A DNA stretch of 64,000 bases. Source: Candidatus Methanomethylophilus sp. 1R26. Lineage in GTDB: Archaea > Thermoplasmatota > Thermoplasmata > Methanomassiliicoccales > Methanomethylophilaceae. Under the pieces are notes generated by a model. It was not told the DNA's origin. It was given only the letters and a program-made list of their open reading frames with translations, and did no database searches. Positions 29,872-37,989 of the stretch are shown here, one piece after another. Position 1 is the first letter of the stretch, and each line of letters starts with the position of its first letter. The translations under genes were made by a program, and so were the position numbers. The stretch lies in assembly GCF_001481295.1 (NCBI RefSeq), contig NZ_LOPS01000047.1:21462-85461 (forward strand). Direction: 5' to 3'.

Positions 29872-31644
29872 ATGGAAGCACAGGAACTCAGAGAAGCATA
29901 CATCAATTTCTTCAAAGCAAGGGGCCACGTCCAGATCCGCTCGGCCTCCCTCATCCCCGAGAACGACCCCACCGTTCTCTTCACCACCGCCGGGATGCAC
30001 CCCCTCGTGCCCTATCTCCTGGGCGAGAAGCACCCTGCCGGGAAGCGCCTCACCGACTTCCAGAAGTGCGTCAGGACCGGCGACATCGACGAGGTCGGGG
30101 ACGCCAGCCACCTGACGTTCTTCGAGATGCTCGGGAACTGGTCCCTGGGCGACTACTTCAAGAAGGAGTCCATCGCCTGGAGCTACCAGCTCCTGCAGGA
30201 GGTCCTGCACATCCCGCCCGAGCAGCTGGCCGTCACCGCCTTCGCCGGCGACGCCGATGCCCCCAAGGACACCGAGACCGCCGAGCTCTGGAAGGCCCAG
30301 GGCATCGCGGAGGACCACATCTTCTTCCTCCCGAAGGAGGACAACTGGTGGGGCCCCGCCGGCCAGACCGGCCCCTGCGGGCCCGACACCGAGATCTTCT
30401 TCATCGACAAGACGAAGAAGCCGTGCGGGCCGGAGTGCCGCCCCGGCTGCCACTGCGGGTACTACACCGAGATCTGGAACAACGTCTTCATGCAGTACTT
30501 CAAGGACGCCCAGGGGAAGTTCTCGCCCCTGAAGCAGAAGAACGTCGACACCGGGATGGGCCTTGAGAGGGCGCTCCGCGTCGTCAACGGCGTCGAGACC
30601 GTCTACGACACCCCGCTCTTCACCCCCATCCTCGGCAAGATCGAGGAGCTCTCCGGCAAGCCGTACGCCGAGAACCAGAAGGCGTTCCGCGTCATCGCGG
30701 ACCACATGCGCGCCTCCACCTTCCTCATCGCCGACGGCGTCGTCCCCGCCCGCATGGGCGGAGGGTACATCCTCCGCAGGCTCATCAGGAGGGCGAGCCG
30801 CTACATGAACCAGCTCGGTGTCGAGGGAGCTCGCCTCTCTGAGATCTCCGAGGTCGTCATCCGCGACTACAGCAAGGCCTACCCCGAGCTCAGTGAGAAC
30901 AAGGAGAACATCCTGAACACGGTCTCCGCGGAAGAGCAGAAGTTCCATTCGACCCTCAAGAAGGGACTGAGGAAGCTCGACGAGGTCATCGCCTCCTGCG
31001 GCGACTCCAAGGTCCTCGACGGGAACGAGGTCTTCCACCTTTACGACACCTTCGGGTTCCCCATCGAGCTCACCAAGGAACTCGCGGCAGAGAAAGGCTA
31101 CAAGGTCGACGAGGAGGACTTCAAGAACAGGTTCAAGCAGCACCAGGAGACCTCCAGGATGGACACCAACCAGGTGTTCAAGGGCGGCCTCGCAGACCAC
31201 TCCGAGGAGACCACCAAGCTCCACACCGCCACCCACCTGCTGAACGCCGCCCTGAGGAACCTCATCGACCCCAACATCAGGCAGAAAGGCAGCAACATCA
31301 CCGCCGAGAGGCTCAGATTCGATTTCAACTTCGACAGGAAGCTCGAGCCCGAGGAGATCGCGAAGATCGAGAAGTACGTCAACGACGCGATCAAGGCCGA
31401 CATCCCGGTGGTGTGCGAGGAGATGACCCTCGAAGAGGCCCGTGCCAGGAACGCCATCGGCGTGTTCGACAACAAGTACGGGGAGCGCGTCAAGGTCTAC
31501 ACCATCGGTGACGTCTCCTGCGAGATCTGCGGCGGCCCCCATGTGAAGCACACCGGCGAGCTCCAGGGATTCAAGATCCTCAAGGAGCAGAGCTCGGCGG
31601 CCGGCGTCAGGCGCATCAAGGCCGTCGTCGGCAAATTCGACTGA
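29872..31644 (+). CDS. alaS: alanyl-tRNA synthetase, short bacterial type
   Basis: A 590-residue AlaRS. The catalytic domain shows FTTAGMHPLVPYLLGEKHP and LTFFEMLGNWSLGDYF. The editing domain keeps all four metal ligands: H451-x3-H455 (HTATHLL), C550 and H557 in CEICGGPHV. It stops right after the editing domain, so the C-Ala oligomerisation domain of most bacterial and archaeal enzymes is absent. Wording is that of short bacterial forms and not of archaeal AlaRS, which open with a different N-terminal block and are near 900 residues. It is the likely sole AlaRS or a transferred copy; which of these cannot be told here. Confidence 0.9.
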   Translation: MEAQELREAYINFFKARGHVQIRSASLIPENDPTVLFTTAGMHPLVPYLLGEKHPAGKRLTDFQKCVRTGDIDEVGDASHLTFFEMLGNWSLGDYFKKESIAWSYQLLQEVLHIPPEQLAVTAFAGDADAPKDTETAELWKAQGIAEDHIFFLPKEDNWWGPAGQTGPCGPDTEIFFIDKTKKPCGPECRPGCHCGYYTEIWNNVFMQYFKDAQGKFSPLKQKNVDTGMGLERALRVVNGVETVYDTPLFTPILGKIEELSGKPYAENQKAFRVIADHMRASTFLIADGVVPARMGGGYILRRLIRRASRYMNQLGVEGARLSEISEVVIRDYSKAYPELSENKENILNTVSAEEQKFHSTLKKGLRKLDEVIASCGDSKVLDGNEVFHLYDTFGFPIELTKELAAEKGYKVDEEDFKNRFKQHQETSRMDTNQVFKGGLADHSEETTKLHTATHLLNAALRNLIDPNIRQKGSNITAERLRFDFNFDRKLEPEEIAKIEKYVNDAIKADIPVVCEEMTLEEARARNAIGVFDNKYGERVKVYTIGDVSCEICGGPHVKHTGELQGFKILKEQSSAAGVRRIKAVVGKFD

Positions 31645-31658
31645 AACCTCTTTCACGG

Positions 31659-31677
31659 GGGCCTCCCGGCCCCCGAA
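31659..31677 (+). terminator. hairpin after alaS
   Basis: GGGGGCC and GGCCCCC pair around a four-base loop, 15 nt after the stop codon. Confidence 0.5.
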
Positions 31678-31755
31678 TAATGGACGATGCCGAGGTCCCG
31701 TACGGATGCCTGTTTGACATTGACATCGGGGCGGCATGTGAACATGTCGGCAGCC

Positions 31756-31766
31756 AGTTTTATTCC
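31756..31766 (+). promoter_or_regulatory. TATA box of cobA
   Basis: AGTTTTATTCC lies about 28 nt before the ATG at 31790, consistent with a leaderless or near-leaderless mRNA. Confidence 0.45.
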
Positions 31767-31789
31767 GTTATAACCGCCATTCCACTCTC

Positions 31790-32329
31790 ATGGAAGAAAG
31801 CCAGGACCCCAGGGAGCAGCTCGGATTGGTGCAGATATACACCGGCAACGGGAAAGGCAAGACGACGGCAGCCCTCGGGCTCGCTCTGAGAGCCTCCGGA
31901 AGGGGCCTGAAGGTCCTTTTCCTGCAGTTCCTGAAGCCGGAAGGGGGATACGGGGAGCAGCTCGCATGCGCGAAGATCCCCGGCATAGACCTCATACCGA
32001 TGGGGCTGGACCACTTCGTGGGAATAGCCAAGGGAGAGGACGTCGCCGCGGCTCACAGATGCCTCAGCAAGGCTGCAGAACTGATGGGCACCGGCAGGTA
32101 CGATGTGGCCGTGCTCGACGAGAGCGTGAACGCCGTCAGGCTGAAGCTGATCACCTCGAAGGAGCTCATAGACGTGCTCAAGAGCCGCCCGGAGCATGTG
32201 GAGGTCATCCTCACGGGGAGGGGCGCGACCGAAGACCTCGTCGATTATGCGGACCTGGTGACCGATATGAGGCTGGTGAAGCACCCGTTCGATAAGGGGA
32301 TAGACGCCAGAATCGGGATAGAATATTGA
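31790..32329 (+). CDS. cobA: cob(I)yrinic acid a,c-diamide adenosyltransferase (CobA/BtuR type)
   Basis: A 179-residue P-loop protein of the CobA/CobO/BtuR family, which adds the adenosyl group to the corrinoid cobalt. The nucleotide loop GNGKGKTTAALG is at residues 19-30, with FLQFLKPEGGYGE and the VAVLDESVNAVRL strand-acid motif following, and GRGATEDLVDYADLVT near the C-terminus. Corrinoids are central to methylotrophic methanogens through methyltransferase corrinoid proteins and to cobalamin-dependent enzymes. It is a single gene between alaS and tRNA-Ala. Confidence 0.92.
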   Translation: MEESQDPREQLGLVQIYTGNGKGKTTAALGLALRASGRGLKVLFLQFLKPEGGYGEQLACAKIPGIDLIPMGLDHFVGIAKGEDVAAAHRCLSKAAELMGTGRYDVAVLDESVNAVRLKLITSKELIDVLKSRPEHVEVILTGRGATEDLVDYADLVTDMRLVKHPFDKGIDARIGIEY

Positions 32330-32400
32330 ACAGGCGTCCCGGAAAACCAGCATCCGCGCATGCAGATGCACTCGGATCAGACAGCGGACAGGATATACAA

Positions 32401-32476
32401 TGGTGGACAGTGCGCGATTTGAACGCGCGGCCTCCTGCTTGCAAAGCAGGCGATCTTCCAGCTGATCTAACTGCCC
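32401..32476 (-). tRNA. tRNA-Ala(TGC)
   Basis: Acceptor GGGCAGT/ACTGTCC, D-arm, anticodon stem CCTGC/GCAGG with loop TTTGCAA (anticodon TGC), T-arm GCGCGTTCAAATCGCGC, discriminator A and encoded CCA (32401-32403). No intron is visible. Confidence 0.96.
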
Positions 32477-32519
32477 GTTAGCCCGTTAAACCTCAGGCTG
32501 TGCGGACGATTGAGCGGGC

Positions 32520-32530
32520 GGATATATAAC
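32520..32530 (-). promoter_or_regulatory. TATA box of tRNA-Ala
   Basis: Minus-strand GTTATATATCC lies about 48 nt upstream of the tRNA 5' end. Confidence 0.5.
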
Positions 32531-32681
32531 TTTTCATGGCCCGCTTGCATCTCTGATGGCTGCAGGAGCATATGTTCCAGATATCCGGACGGAGGATACC
32601 GGCCGCCTGTCAGGGCATCGGCTTATTATATCCGCCGCGCATGGAAGAACGAGGAACCGGGGCGCGTCCCTGGTATGAACT

Positions 32682-33740
32682 ATGTACGTCCTCGGCGAGA
32701 AACTCAGAATGTCCCTGTTCGGGAAGAGCCACGGCCCGTGCGTCGGCTGCATTGTCGAAGGAGTCCCGCAGCACGATCATAGATGCAGAGGCTGTCGCGC
32801 ACGACATGGCCCTCCGCCGCCCTTCCCCCGGCATCGGGACGGCCAGGCGCGAGAAGGACGAAGCGGTGTTCGTTTCCGGCGTCAGGGACGGGAAGGCGGA
32901 CGGCAACCCGATCATCATCGAGATAGCCAACGCCGACACGGACGATTCCAAGTACCTCCCGTTCGAGGAGACCCCGCGCCCCGGCCACGCCGACCTGCCG
33001 GCGCTCCTTTCCATCAGGAAGTTCGACATCCGCGGCGGAGGGCAGTTCTCCGGGCGCCTGACGGCGCCGATCGTCGCGGCCGGCGCGATCGCAAGGCAGA
33101 TACTGGAACGGAAGGGCATCCGCATCGCCTCGTTCTGCAGGTCGATCGGCACCGTGTCCGATGATGCCGAGCGCACCTTCGCGGACGCGAGGCTTCCCGC
33201 GCGTTCCCGACCCGCGCCTGCAACGCGGAACTGGATTCGAAGTTCTCCGAGGAGATAATGGCCGCCAGGAAGGACTCGGACAGCATCGGGGGGACGGTGG
33301 AGTGCATCGTATCGGGGCTCCCCATCGGTTTCGGCGGGATATGGTTCGAGAGCCTCGATGCGGAACTGGCCCATGCCGTGTTCTCCATCCCGGCCTGCAA
33401 GGGCGTCGAGTTCGGAAAGGGGTTCGGGCTGGCGAGGATGCGCGGGTCCGAATCCAACGACTGGTACCGCATGGACGGCGGCAGGATAGTCACCGAATCC
33501 AACAACATGGGCGGTATCGTCGGAGGGATGTCCGACGGGGCCGACCTGGTCTTCAGGGCCGCGTTCAAGCCCACGCCGACCATCGGGAAGAAGCAGGACA
33601 CCGTGAACCTCAGGACCGGAGAGAACGCCGAGCTCTCCGCCGAGGGAAGGCACGATCCGTGCATCGCGCCGAGAGCGGCGGCGGTCGTGGAGGCCGTATC
33701 AGCACTAGTCATCGCAGACCAGATGGAAAGGGGGTTCTGA
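32682..33740 (+). CDS. aroC: chorismate synthase (two frameshifts)
   Basis: The last enzyme of the shikimate pathway, converting EPSP to chorismate with reduced FMN. The N-terminus MYVLGEKLRMSLFGKSHG holds the first catalytic His; RRPSPGIGTARREKDEA, RPGHADLPALL and RGGGQFSGRLTAP follow, then CNAELDSKFSEEIMAA, ACKGVEFGKGF and the SNNMGGIVGG block. The frame moves at 32768 (two bases missing or one extra, after EGVP) and again near 33193 (GCGGAGGCT expected, restoring ADAEASRAFPTRACNAEL). Restored length is about 352-353 residues. Followed by chorismate mutase, the next pathway step. Confidence 0.9.
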
Positions 33741-33741
33741 A

Positions 33742-34377
33742 ACGGCTGACGATTACCTCGAAGGGAAGAGAGCTGAGATCGCCGAGACCGACAGGGAGAT
33801 CATAAAGCTCCTGAGGAAAAGGCTCGACATAGCCACCGACATCGGCCGCTACAAGGCCGAGAACGGCATGGAGGTCTACGATCCGAGCACCGCCCGCAAG
33901 GTCATAGACCGCTACCGCTACCTGGGAGCGGAGAACGGCATGGACCCGGACCGCTGCGAGGCCATCTGCCGCGCCATAATGGAAGAGTCCTGCGCCAACG
34001 AGGAGAGGGTGTCCGGCGCCCGGCAGGATGAGGCGCAGGATGAACAGCCGGAGGACACGCCGGACGACAACACTGCAGGCAGGAAAGCAGCGATGGAATA
34101 CCGGAACACCGGCATCATCCTGGCAGCTGTGCTCATCATAGCCTCGGCGGCCGTTTCCTTCATCGGTAGCGATGATGCGGCCAACGCCGCGATAAAGTTC
34201 TGCCTTACGCTGCTGCCGATAGCCCTTGCGCTCTCAAGCTTCCTGCTGGCCTGGAAGGATGCGCCCGAGACCCGCGGAAGCGATGAGCTCAGGAGCCTCA
34301 GAAGGCGGACCTGGCTCTTCGGCGGGATATTCATCTTGTTCTCTGTGATCATGCTGGCCCTGTACGCGATGTACTGA
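33742..34377 (+). CDS. chorismate mutase with C-terminal three-helix membrane domain
   Basis: Residues 1-82 match the AroQ helical chorismate mutase: KRAEIAETDREIIKLLRKRLD, then ATDIGRYKAENGMEVYDPSTARKV (written in parts, about 9-54), with the Arg and Lys of the active site in place. An acidic linker (about 85-115) leads to three hydrophobic segments at about 123-142, 150-171 and 190-210. The reading frame has no ATG, GTG or TTG at the right place: the expected start is ACG at 33742, 2 nt after the aroC stop and 7 nt after GGGGG. The first ATG (33868) would delete the catalytic first helix. Product 211 residues from the ACG. Confidence 0.78.
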   Translation, partial: TADDYLEGKRAEIAETDREIIKLLRKRLDIATDIGRYKAENGMEVYDPSTARKVIDRYRYLGAENGMDPDRCEAICRAIMEESCANEERVSGARQDEAQDEQPEDTPDDNTAGRKAAMEYRNTGIILAAVLIIASAAVSFIGSDDAANAAIKFCLTLLPIALALSSFLLAWKDAPETRGSDELRSLRRRTWLFGGIFILFSVIMLALYAMY

Positions 34378-34389
34378 GGCCGCGAACAG

Positions 34390-34415
34390 TCCCGCGGACA
34401 TATCGCGGGAAAAAT
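34390..34415. terminator. hairpin between chorismate mutase and ilvD
   Basis: TCCCGCG (34390-34396) pairs with CGCGGGA (34404-34410) and is followed by AAAAAT; it sits between convergent genes, and a second hairpin (GGCAGGGG...CCCCGCC) lies 10 nt beyond. Confidence 0.5.
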
Positions 34416-34447
34416 AACGGCAGGGGAGAACCCCGCCGAAAAGTTTT

Positions 34448-36096
34448 TCAGTCTCCGAGGTAAGCGCCGCTCACTCCGTTGCTGACGAGCTTGCGGTACT
34501 TCTTCTGGACGCCGGTGACCGGCCTGTCCACGATCTTCACGGCCGCCAGGCGCGCCTTCATCTCCTCATCGGAGATGCGGGCGTTGAGCTTCCTGTTGGG
34601 AATGTCGATGTCGATGATGTCCCCGTCCCTCAGGGCGGCGATGGGGCCTTTCTCGTATGCCTCGGGCGATACGTGGCCGATCGCCCCTCCGCGGGTAGCG
34701 CCGGAGAACCTGCCGTCGGTGATGAGGGCAACGGACTCTCCCAGGCCCATTCCCTGGATGATGCTGGTGGGCGCGAGCATCTCGGGCATTCCGGGCGCTC
34801 CCTTGGGGCCCTCGTACCTGATGACGACACAGTCGCCAGCGACGATGCTGCCGGACTTGATGGCCTCGGTGGCGTCCTTCTCGGAGTCGAACACGCGGGC
34901 GCGTCCGGAGAAGACCATCATCTTGGGGCTGACGGCCGCCTGCTTGATGACGGATCCCAGCGGGGCGATGTTTCCCTTGAGGATGGCGATGCTCCCTGCT
35001 TGTGGTACGGGTTGTCCAGGGGCCTCAGGACGTTGGCGTCCTTCACCTCGGCCGCATCGGCGATCTCCAGGATTGACCTGCCGTTGACGGTGGGCGCGTC
35101 CTCCAGGTGGTCCCTCAGCCTCTTGAGGATGGCAGGGACTCCGCCGGCGTTGTCCAGGTCGCGGATGTGGAATTCCCCGGCGGGCCTGAGGCTCGTTATG
35201 TGGGGGATCTCCCTGGAGATCCTGTCGAACTCGGAGAGGTCTACGGGGCATCCGAACTCCTTGGAGATGGCCGGGATGTGGAGGGCGGTGTTGGTGGAGC
35301 CTCCGATGGCCATGTCCACGCAGATGGCGTTGCGGAAGGAGTGGATGTTCACGATGTCGCGGGGCTTGATGCCCTTGCGGACCAGCTCGACGATCTTCTT
35401 ACCGGATTCCTTCGCGATCCTGAGCTTCTTCTCGTCCACGGCGAGGGAGGTCCCGCAGCCGGTGAGGGACATCCCGAGGGTCTCGGTGAGGCAGGCCATG
35501 GTGTTGGCGGTGAAGAGGCCGGAGCAGCTCCCAGGTCCGGGGCAGGCGGCGCACTCGACGGATTTCAGGTAATCTGCGCCCTCGGTGCCGACCTGCACCT
35601 GGCCGATCGCCTCGAAAACGGTCTGGAAATCCACGACGTTCCCTTTCAGGTTCCCGGCCTCCATGGCGCCGCCGGTGACAATCAGGGCGGGCACGTTCAT
35701 CCTCCCGGCGGCCATCAGCATGCCGGGGGTGACCTTGTCGCAGTTGGAGACGCCGACCCAGCCGTCGAGGGCATGGCCTTCGACCATGACCTCGCAGCAG
35801 TCGGAGATGACCTCGCGGGAGATCAGGGAGTACCTCATCCCCTTGTGGCCCATGGCGATGCCGTCGCAGACCGCAGGGGTCCCGAAGACGAACGGGACGC
35901 CGCCGGCCTCCCTGATCCCCTCCTTGACGGCCTCGACGATCTTGTTGAGGTGTATATGACCGGGGACGATCTCGTTCCAGGAATCGGCGATCCCTATGAA
36001 CGGCTTATCGAAATCGGCATCTCCGAGCCCGTCGGCGCGGAGAAGGCTTCTGGCAGGGGCAGCATCGATGCCCTGCTTGATGACATCGCTTCTCAT
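34448..36096 (-). CDS. ilvD: dihydroxy-acid dehydratase (one frameshift)
   Basis: The Fe-S enzyme that makes 2-keto acids for valine, leucine and isoleucine. Residues 1-380 include [19 protein letters not shown], the cluster cysteines in SNCDKVTPG and [17 protein letters not shown], and [15 protein letters not shown]; after the shift come [34 protein letters not shown] and the C-terminal [23 protein letters not shown] is missing in a G-run near 34998 (CAGGGGAGC expected). Restored length about 549. The start at 36096 is supported by the TATA box at 36126-36136. Confidence 0.93.
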
Positions 36097-36125
36097 GGTA
36101 TCAGTGCGGCCTCTATGGCAACATC

Positions 36126-36136
36126 GATTAATAATT
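36126..36136 (-). promoter_or_regulatory. TATA box of ilvD
   Basis: Minus-strand AATTATTAATC predicts a start near 36105, giving a leader of about 9 nt. Confidence 0.5.
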
Positions 36137-36254
36137 GACGTTGCACAGAAGCGATGATGAAAAGAAGGCTGTCGCCTTTCGGCGGCAACCCGTCCGGAGT
36201 CCATCAGGGGGCAGAAGCCCCTATGGAAAGGAAATGAATGGTTTTTAAGGGATT

Positions 36255-36569
36255 TCAGGCGCCGCGGAGAACGATCTCGATGTTGACGCCATCGGGAACC
36301 TGGATCCTCATGAGCTGCCTGAGAACGCGGTCATTCGCATCGAGGTCGATGAGCCTCTTGTGGATGCGCATTTCCCACCTGTCGTAGGTTTCGCTGCCCT
36401 CTCCGTCGGGAGACTTCCTGCAGGGGATCCTGAGCTTCTTGGTCGGCAGGGGAACAGGGCCGCGGATGGCCACTCCGGTCCTCTGGGAGATGCCCTTGAT
36501 CTGGTTGCAGACAGAGTCGACCATAGCAGGGTCGGTGCCGCTGAGAGAGATTCTGGCACGCTGGGACAT
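36255..36569 (-). CDS. rps10: 30S ribosomal protein uS10
   Basis: A 104-residue uS10, last gene of the str operon. Family blocks are [14 protein letters not shown] at the start, [26 protein letters not shown] in the middle and [17 protein letters not shown] near the end. The start at 36569 fits the family; a GTG 12 nt upstream is possible. A GC hairpin (GGGGCTTCTGCCCC, near 36207-36220) downstream probably ends the operon. Intact. Confidence 0.96.
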   Translation of the reverse strand: MSQRARISLSGTDPAMVDSVCNQIKGISQRTGVAIRGPVPLPTKKLRIPCRKSPDGEGSETYDRWEMRIHKRLIDLDANDRVLRQLMRIQVPDGVNIEIVLRGA

Positions 36570-36626
36570 GGTATATTGCACCTTGGGGTTTGGGATTCGG
36601 GGAGGAGATCCTCCCCAAATCCGGAA

Positions 36627-37892
36627 TCAAGCCTTCTCGACGGAGATGCAGACTCCGGCGGCGACGGTCTGTCCCATGTCACGGATCGCGAACCTGCCCA
36701 GAGGCGGGAACTCCTTGACGGGCTCCACGACGAGGGGCTTGGTGGGGACGATCTTGACGAAGGCGATGTCACCGTTCTTGATGTAGTCGGGGTGGTCGGC
36801 CTTGTGGGCTCCGGAGTGGGGGTCCACGGTGTACATGAGCTCCTCGAACTTGCACGCGACCTGAGCAGTGTGGCAGTGGAAGACGGGGGTGTATCCGACG
36901 GTGATGACCGAGGGGTGGTTCAGCACGACGACCTGAGCGATGAAGCTCTTGGCGACGGACGGAGGGTTGTCGACGGGACCGGCGACGTCTCCCCTCTTGA
37001 TGTCGTTCTTGGCGACACCGCGGACGTTGAATCCGACGTTGTCTCCGGGGACGGCCTGGGGCAGGGACTCGTGGTGCTCCTCGATGGATTTGACCTCTCC
37101 CTTGACGTTGGAGGGCTCGAAGATGACGGTGGTGTTGGGCTTCAGGATTCCGGTCTCGACACGGCCGACGGGGACGGTTCCGACACCGGTGATGGTGTAG
37201 ACGTCCTGGACGGGCAGCCTGAGGGGCTTCTCGGTGTGCTTCTCGGGGACCTTGAGGTCGTCGAGGGCCTGGAAGAGGGTCTTGCCCTTGTACCAGGGGG
37301 TGTTGGCCGAGAGGGTCTTCACGTTGTCGCCGCAGTAGGCGGACACGGGGATGAAGGGAATGGTCTCGGGCTTGACGCCGACGATCTTGAAGAGCTTGGA
37401 CATGGCCTCGACGGTCTTGTCGTAGGCGGCCTTGTCGTACTTGACGGCGTCCATCTTGTTGACGGCGACGATGATCTGCCTGATTCCGAGGGTGGTGGCC
37501 AGGAAGACGTGCTCCTTGGTCTGGGCCTGAGGTCCCTCGACAGCGGAGCAGGTGATGATGGCCGCGTCCGCCTGGGAGGTTCCGGTGATCATGTTCTTGA
37601 CGAAGTCACGGTGTCCGGGGGCGTCGATGACGGTGAAGTAGTACTTGTCGGTGTAGAACTTCTTGTGCGCCACATCGATAGTGACTCCCCTCTCCCTCTC
37701 TTCCTTGAGACCGTCCATGATCCAAGCGAAGTAGAAGGTTCCCTTTCCTTTCTCCTCAGCCTCTTTCTTGTATTTCTCAACGAGGTGAGGGTCGATGGCA
37801 CCGGCCTCGAGGAGGATCCTCCCGGTGAGGGTGGACTTTCCGTGGTCGACATGCCCGATGATGACTAGGTTCATGTGCTCCTTTTCTGCCAT
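36627..37892 (-). CDS. tuf: translation elongation factor EF-1 alpha (aEF1A)
   Basis: A 421-residue GTPase that delivers aminoacyl-tRNA to the ribosome. G motifs are complete: GHVDHGKST (13-21), DAPGHRDF, and NKMD. Domain 2 and 3 landmarks include [18 protein letters not shown] and [25 protein letters not shown] precedes the ATG at ribosome-binding distance. An internal promoter is likely at 37945-37958. Intact frame with strong use of GC-ending codons, as expected of a highly expressed gene. Confidence 0.98.
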   Translation of the reverse strand: MAEKEHMNLVIIGHVDHGKSTLTGRILLEAGAIDPHLVEKYKKEAEEKGKGTFYFAWIMDGLKEERERGVTIDVAHKKFYTDKYYFTVIDAPGHRDFVKNMITGTSQADAAIITCSAVEGPQAQTKEHVFLATTLGIRQIIVAVNKMDAVKYDKAAYDKTVEAMSKLFKIVGVKPETIPFIPVSAYCGDNVKTLSANTPWYKGKTLFQALDDLKVPEKHTEKPLRLPVQDVYTITGVGTVPVGRVETGILKPNTTVIFEPSNVKGEVKSIEEHHESLPQAVPGDNVGFNVRGVAKNDIKRGDVAGPVDNPPSVAKSFIAQVVVLNHPSVITVGYTPVFHCHTAQVACKFEELMYTVDPHSGAHKADHPDYIKNGDIAFVKIVPTKPLVVEPVKEFPPLGRFAIRDMGQTVAAGVCISVEKA

Positions 37893-37944
37893 TTCAATGT
37901 CTCCTTTCCAAACCCAGATAGGGTTACTTTTGGTCGATAAGGCT

Positions 37945-37958
37945 GTTTATATTAAAAG
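37945..37958 (-). promoter_or_regulatory. internal TATA box upstream of tuf
   Basis: Minus-strand CTTTTAATATAAAC lies in the 97-nt gap between fusA and tuf, after a short hairpin (GGACCGAGTCC), suggesting that tuf has its own promoter within the str operon. Confidence 0.5.
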
Positions 37959-37989
37959 GTTTAGACCGAAGGACTCGGTCCGGGCCCGT

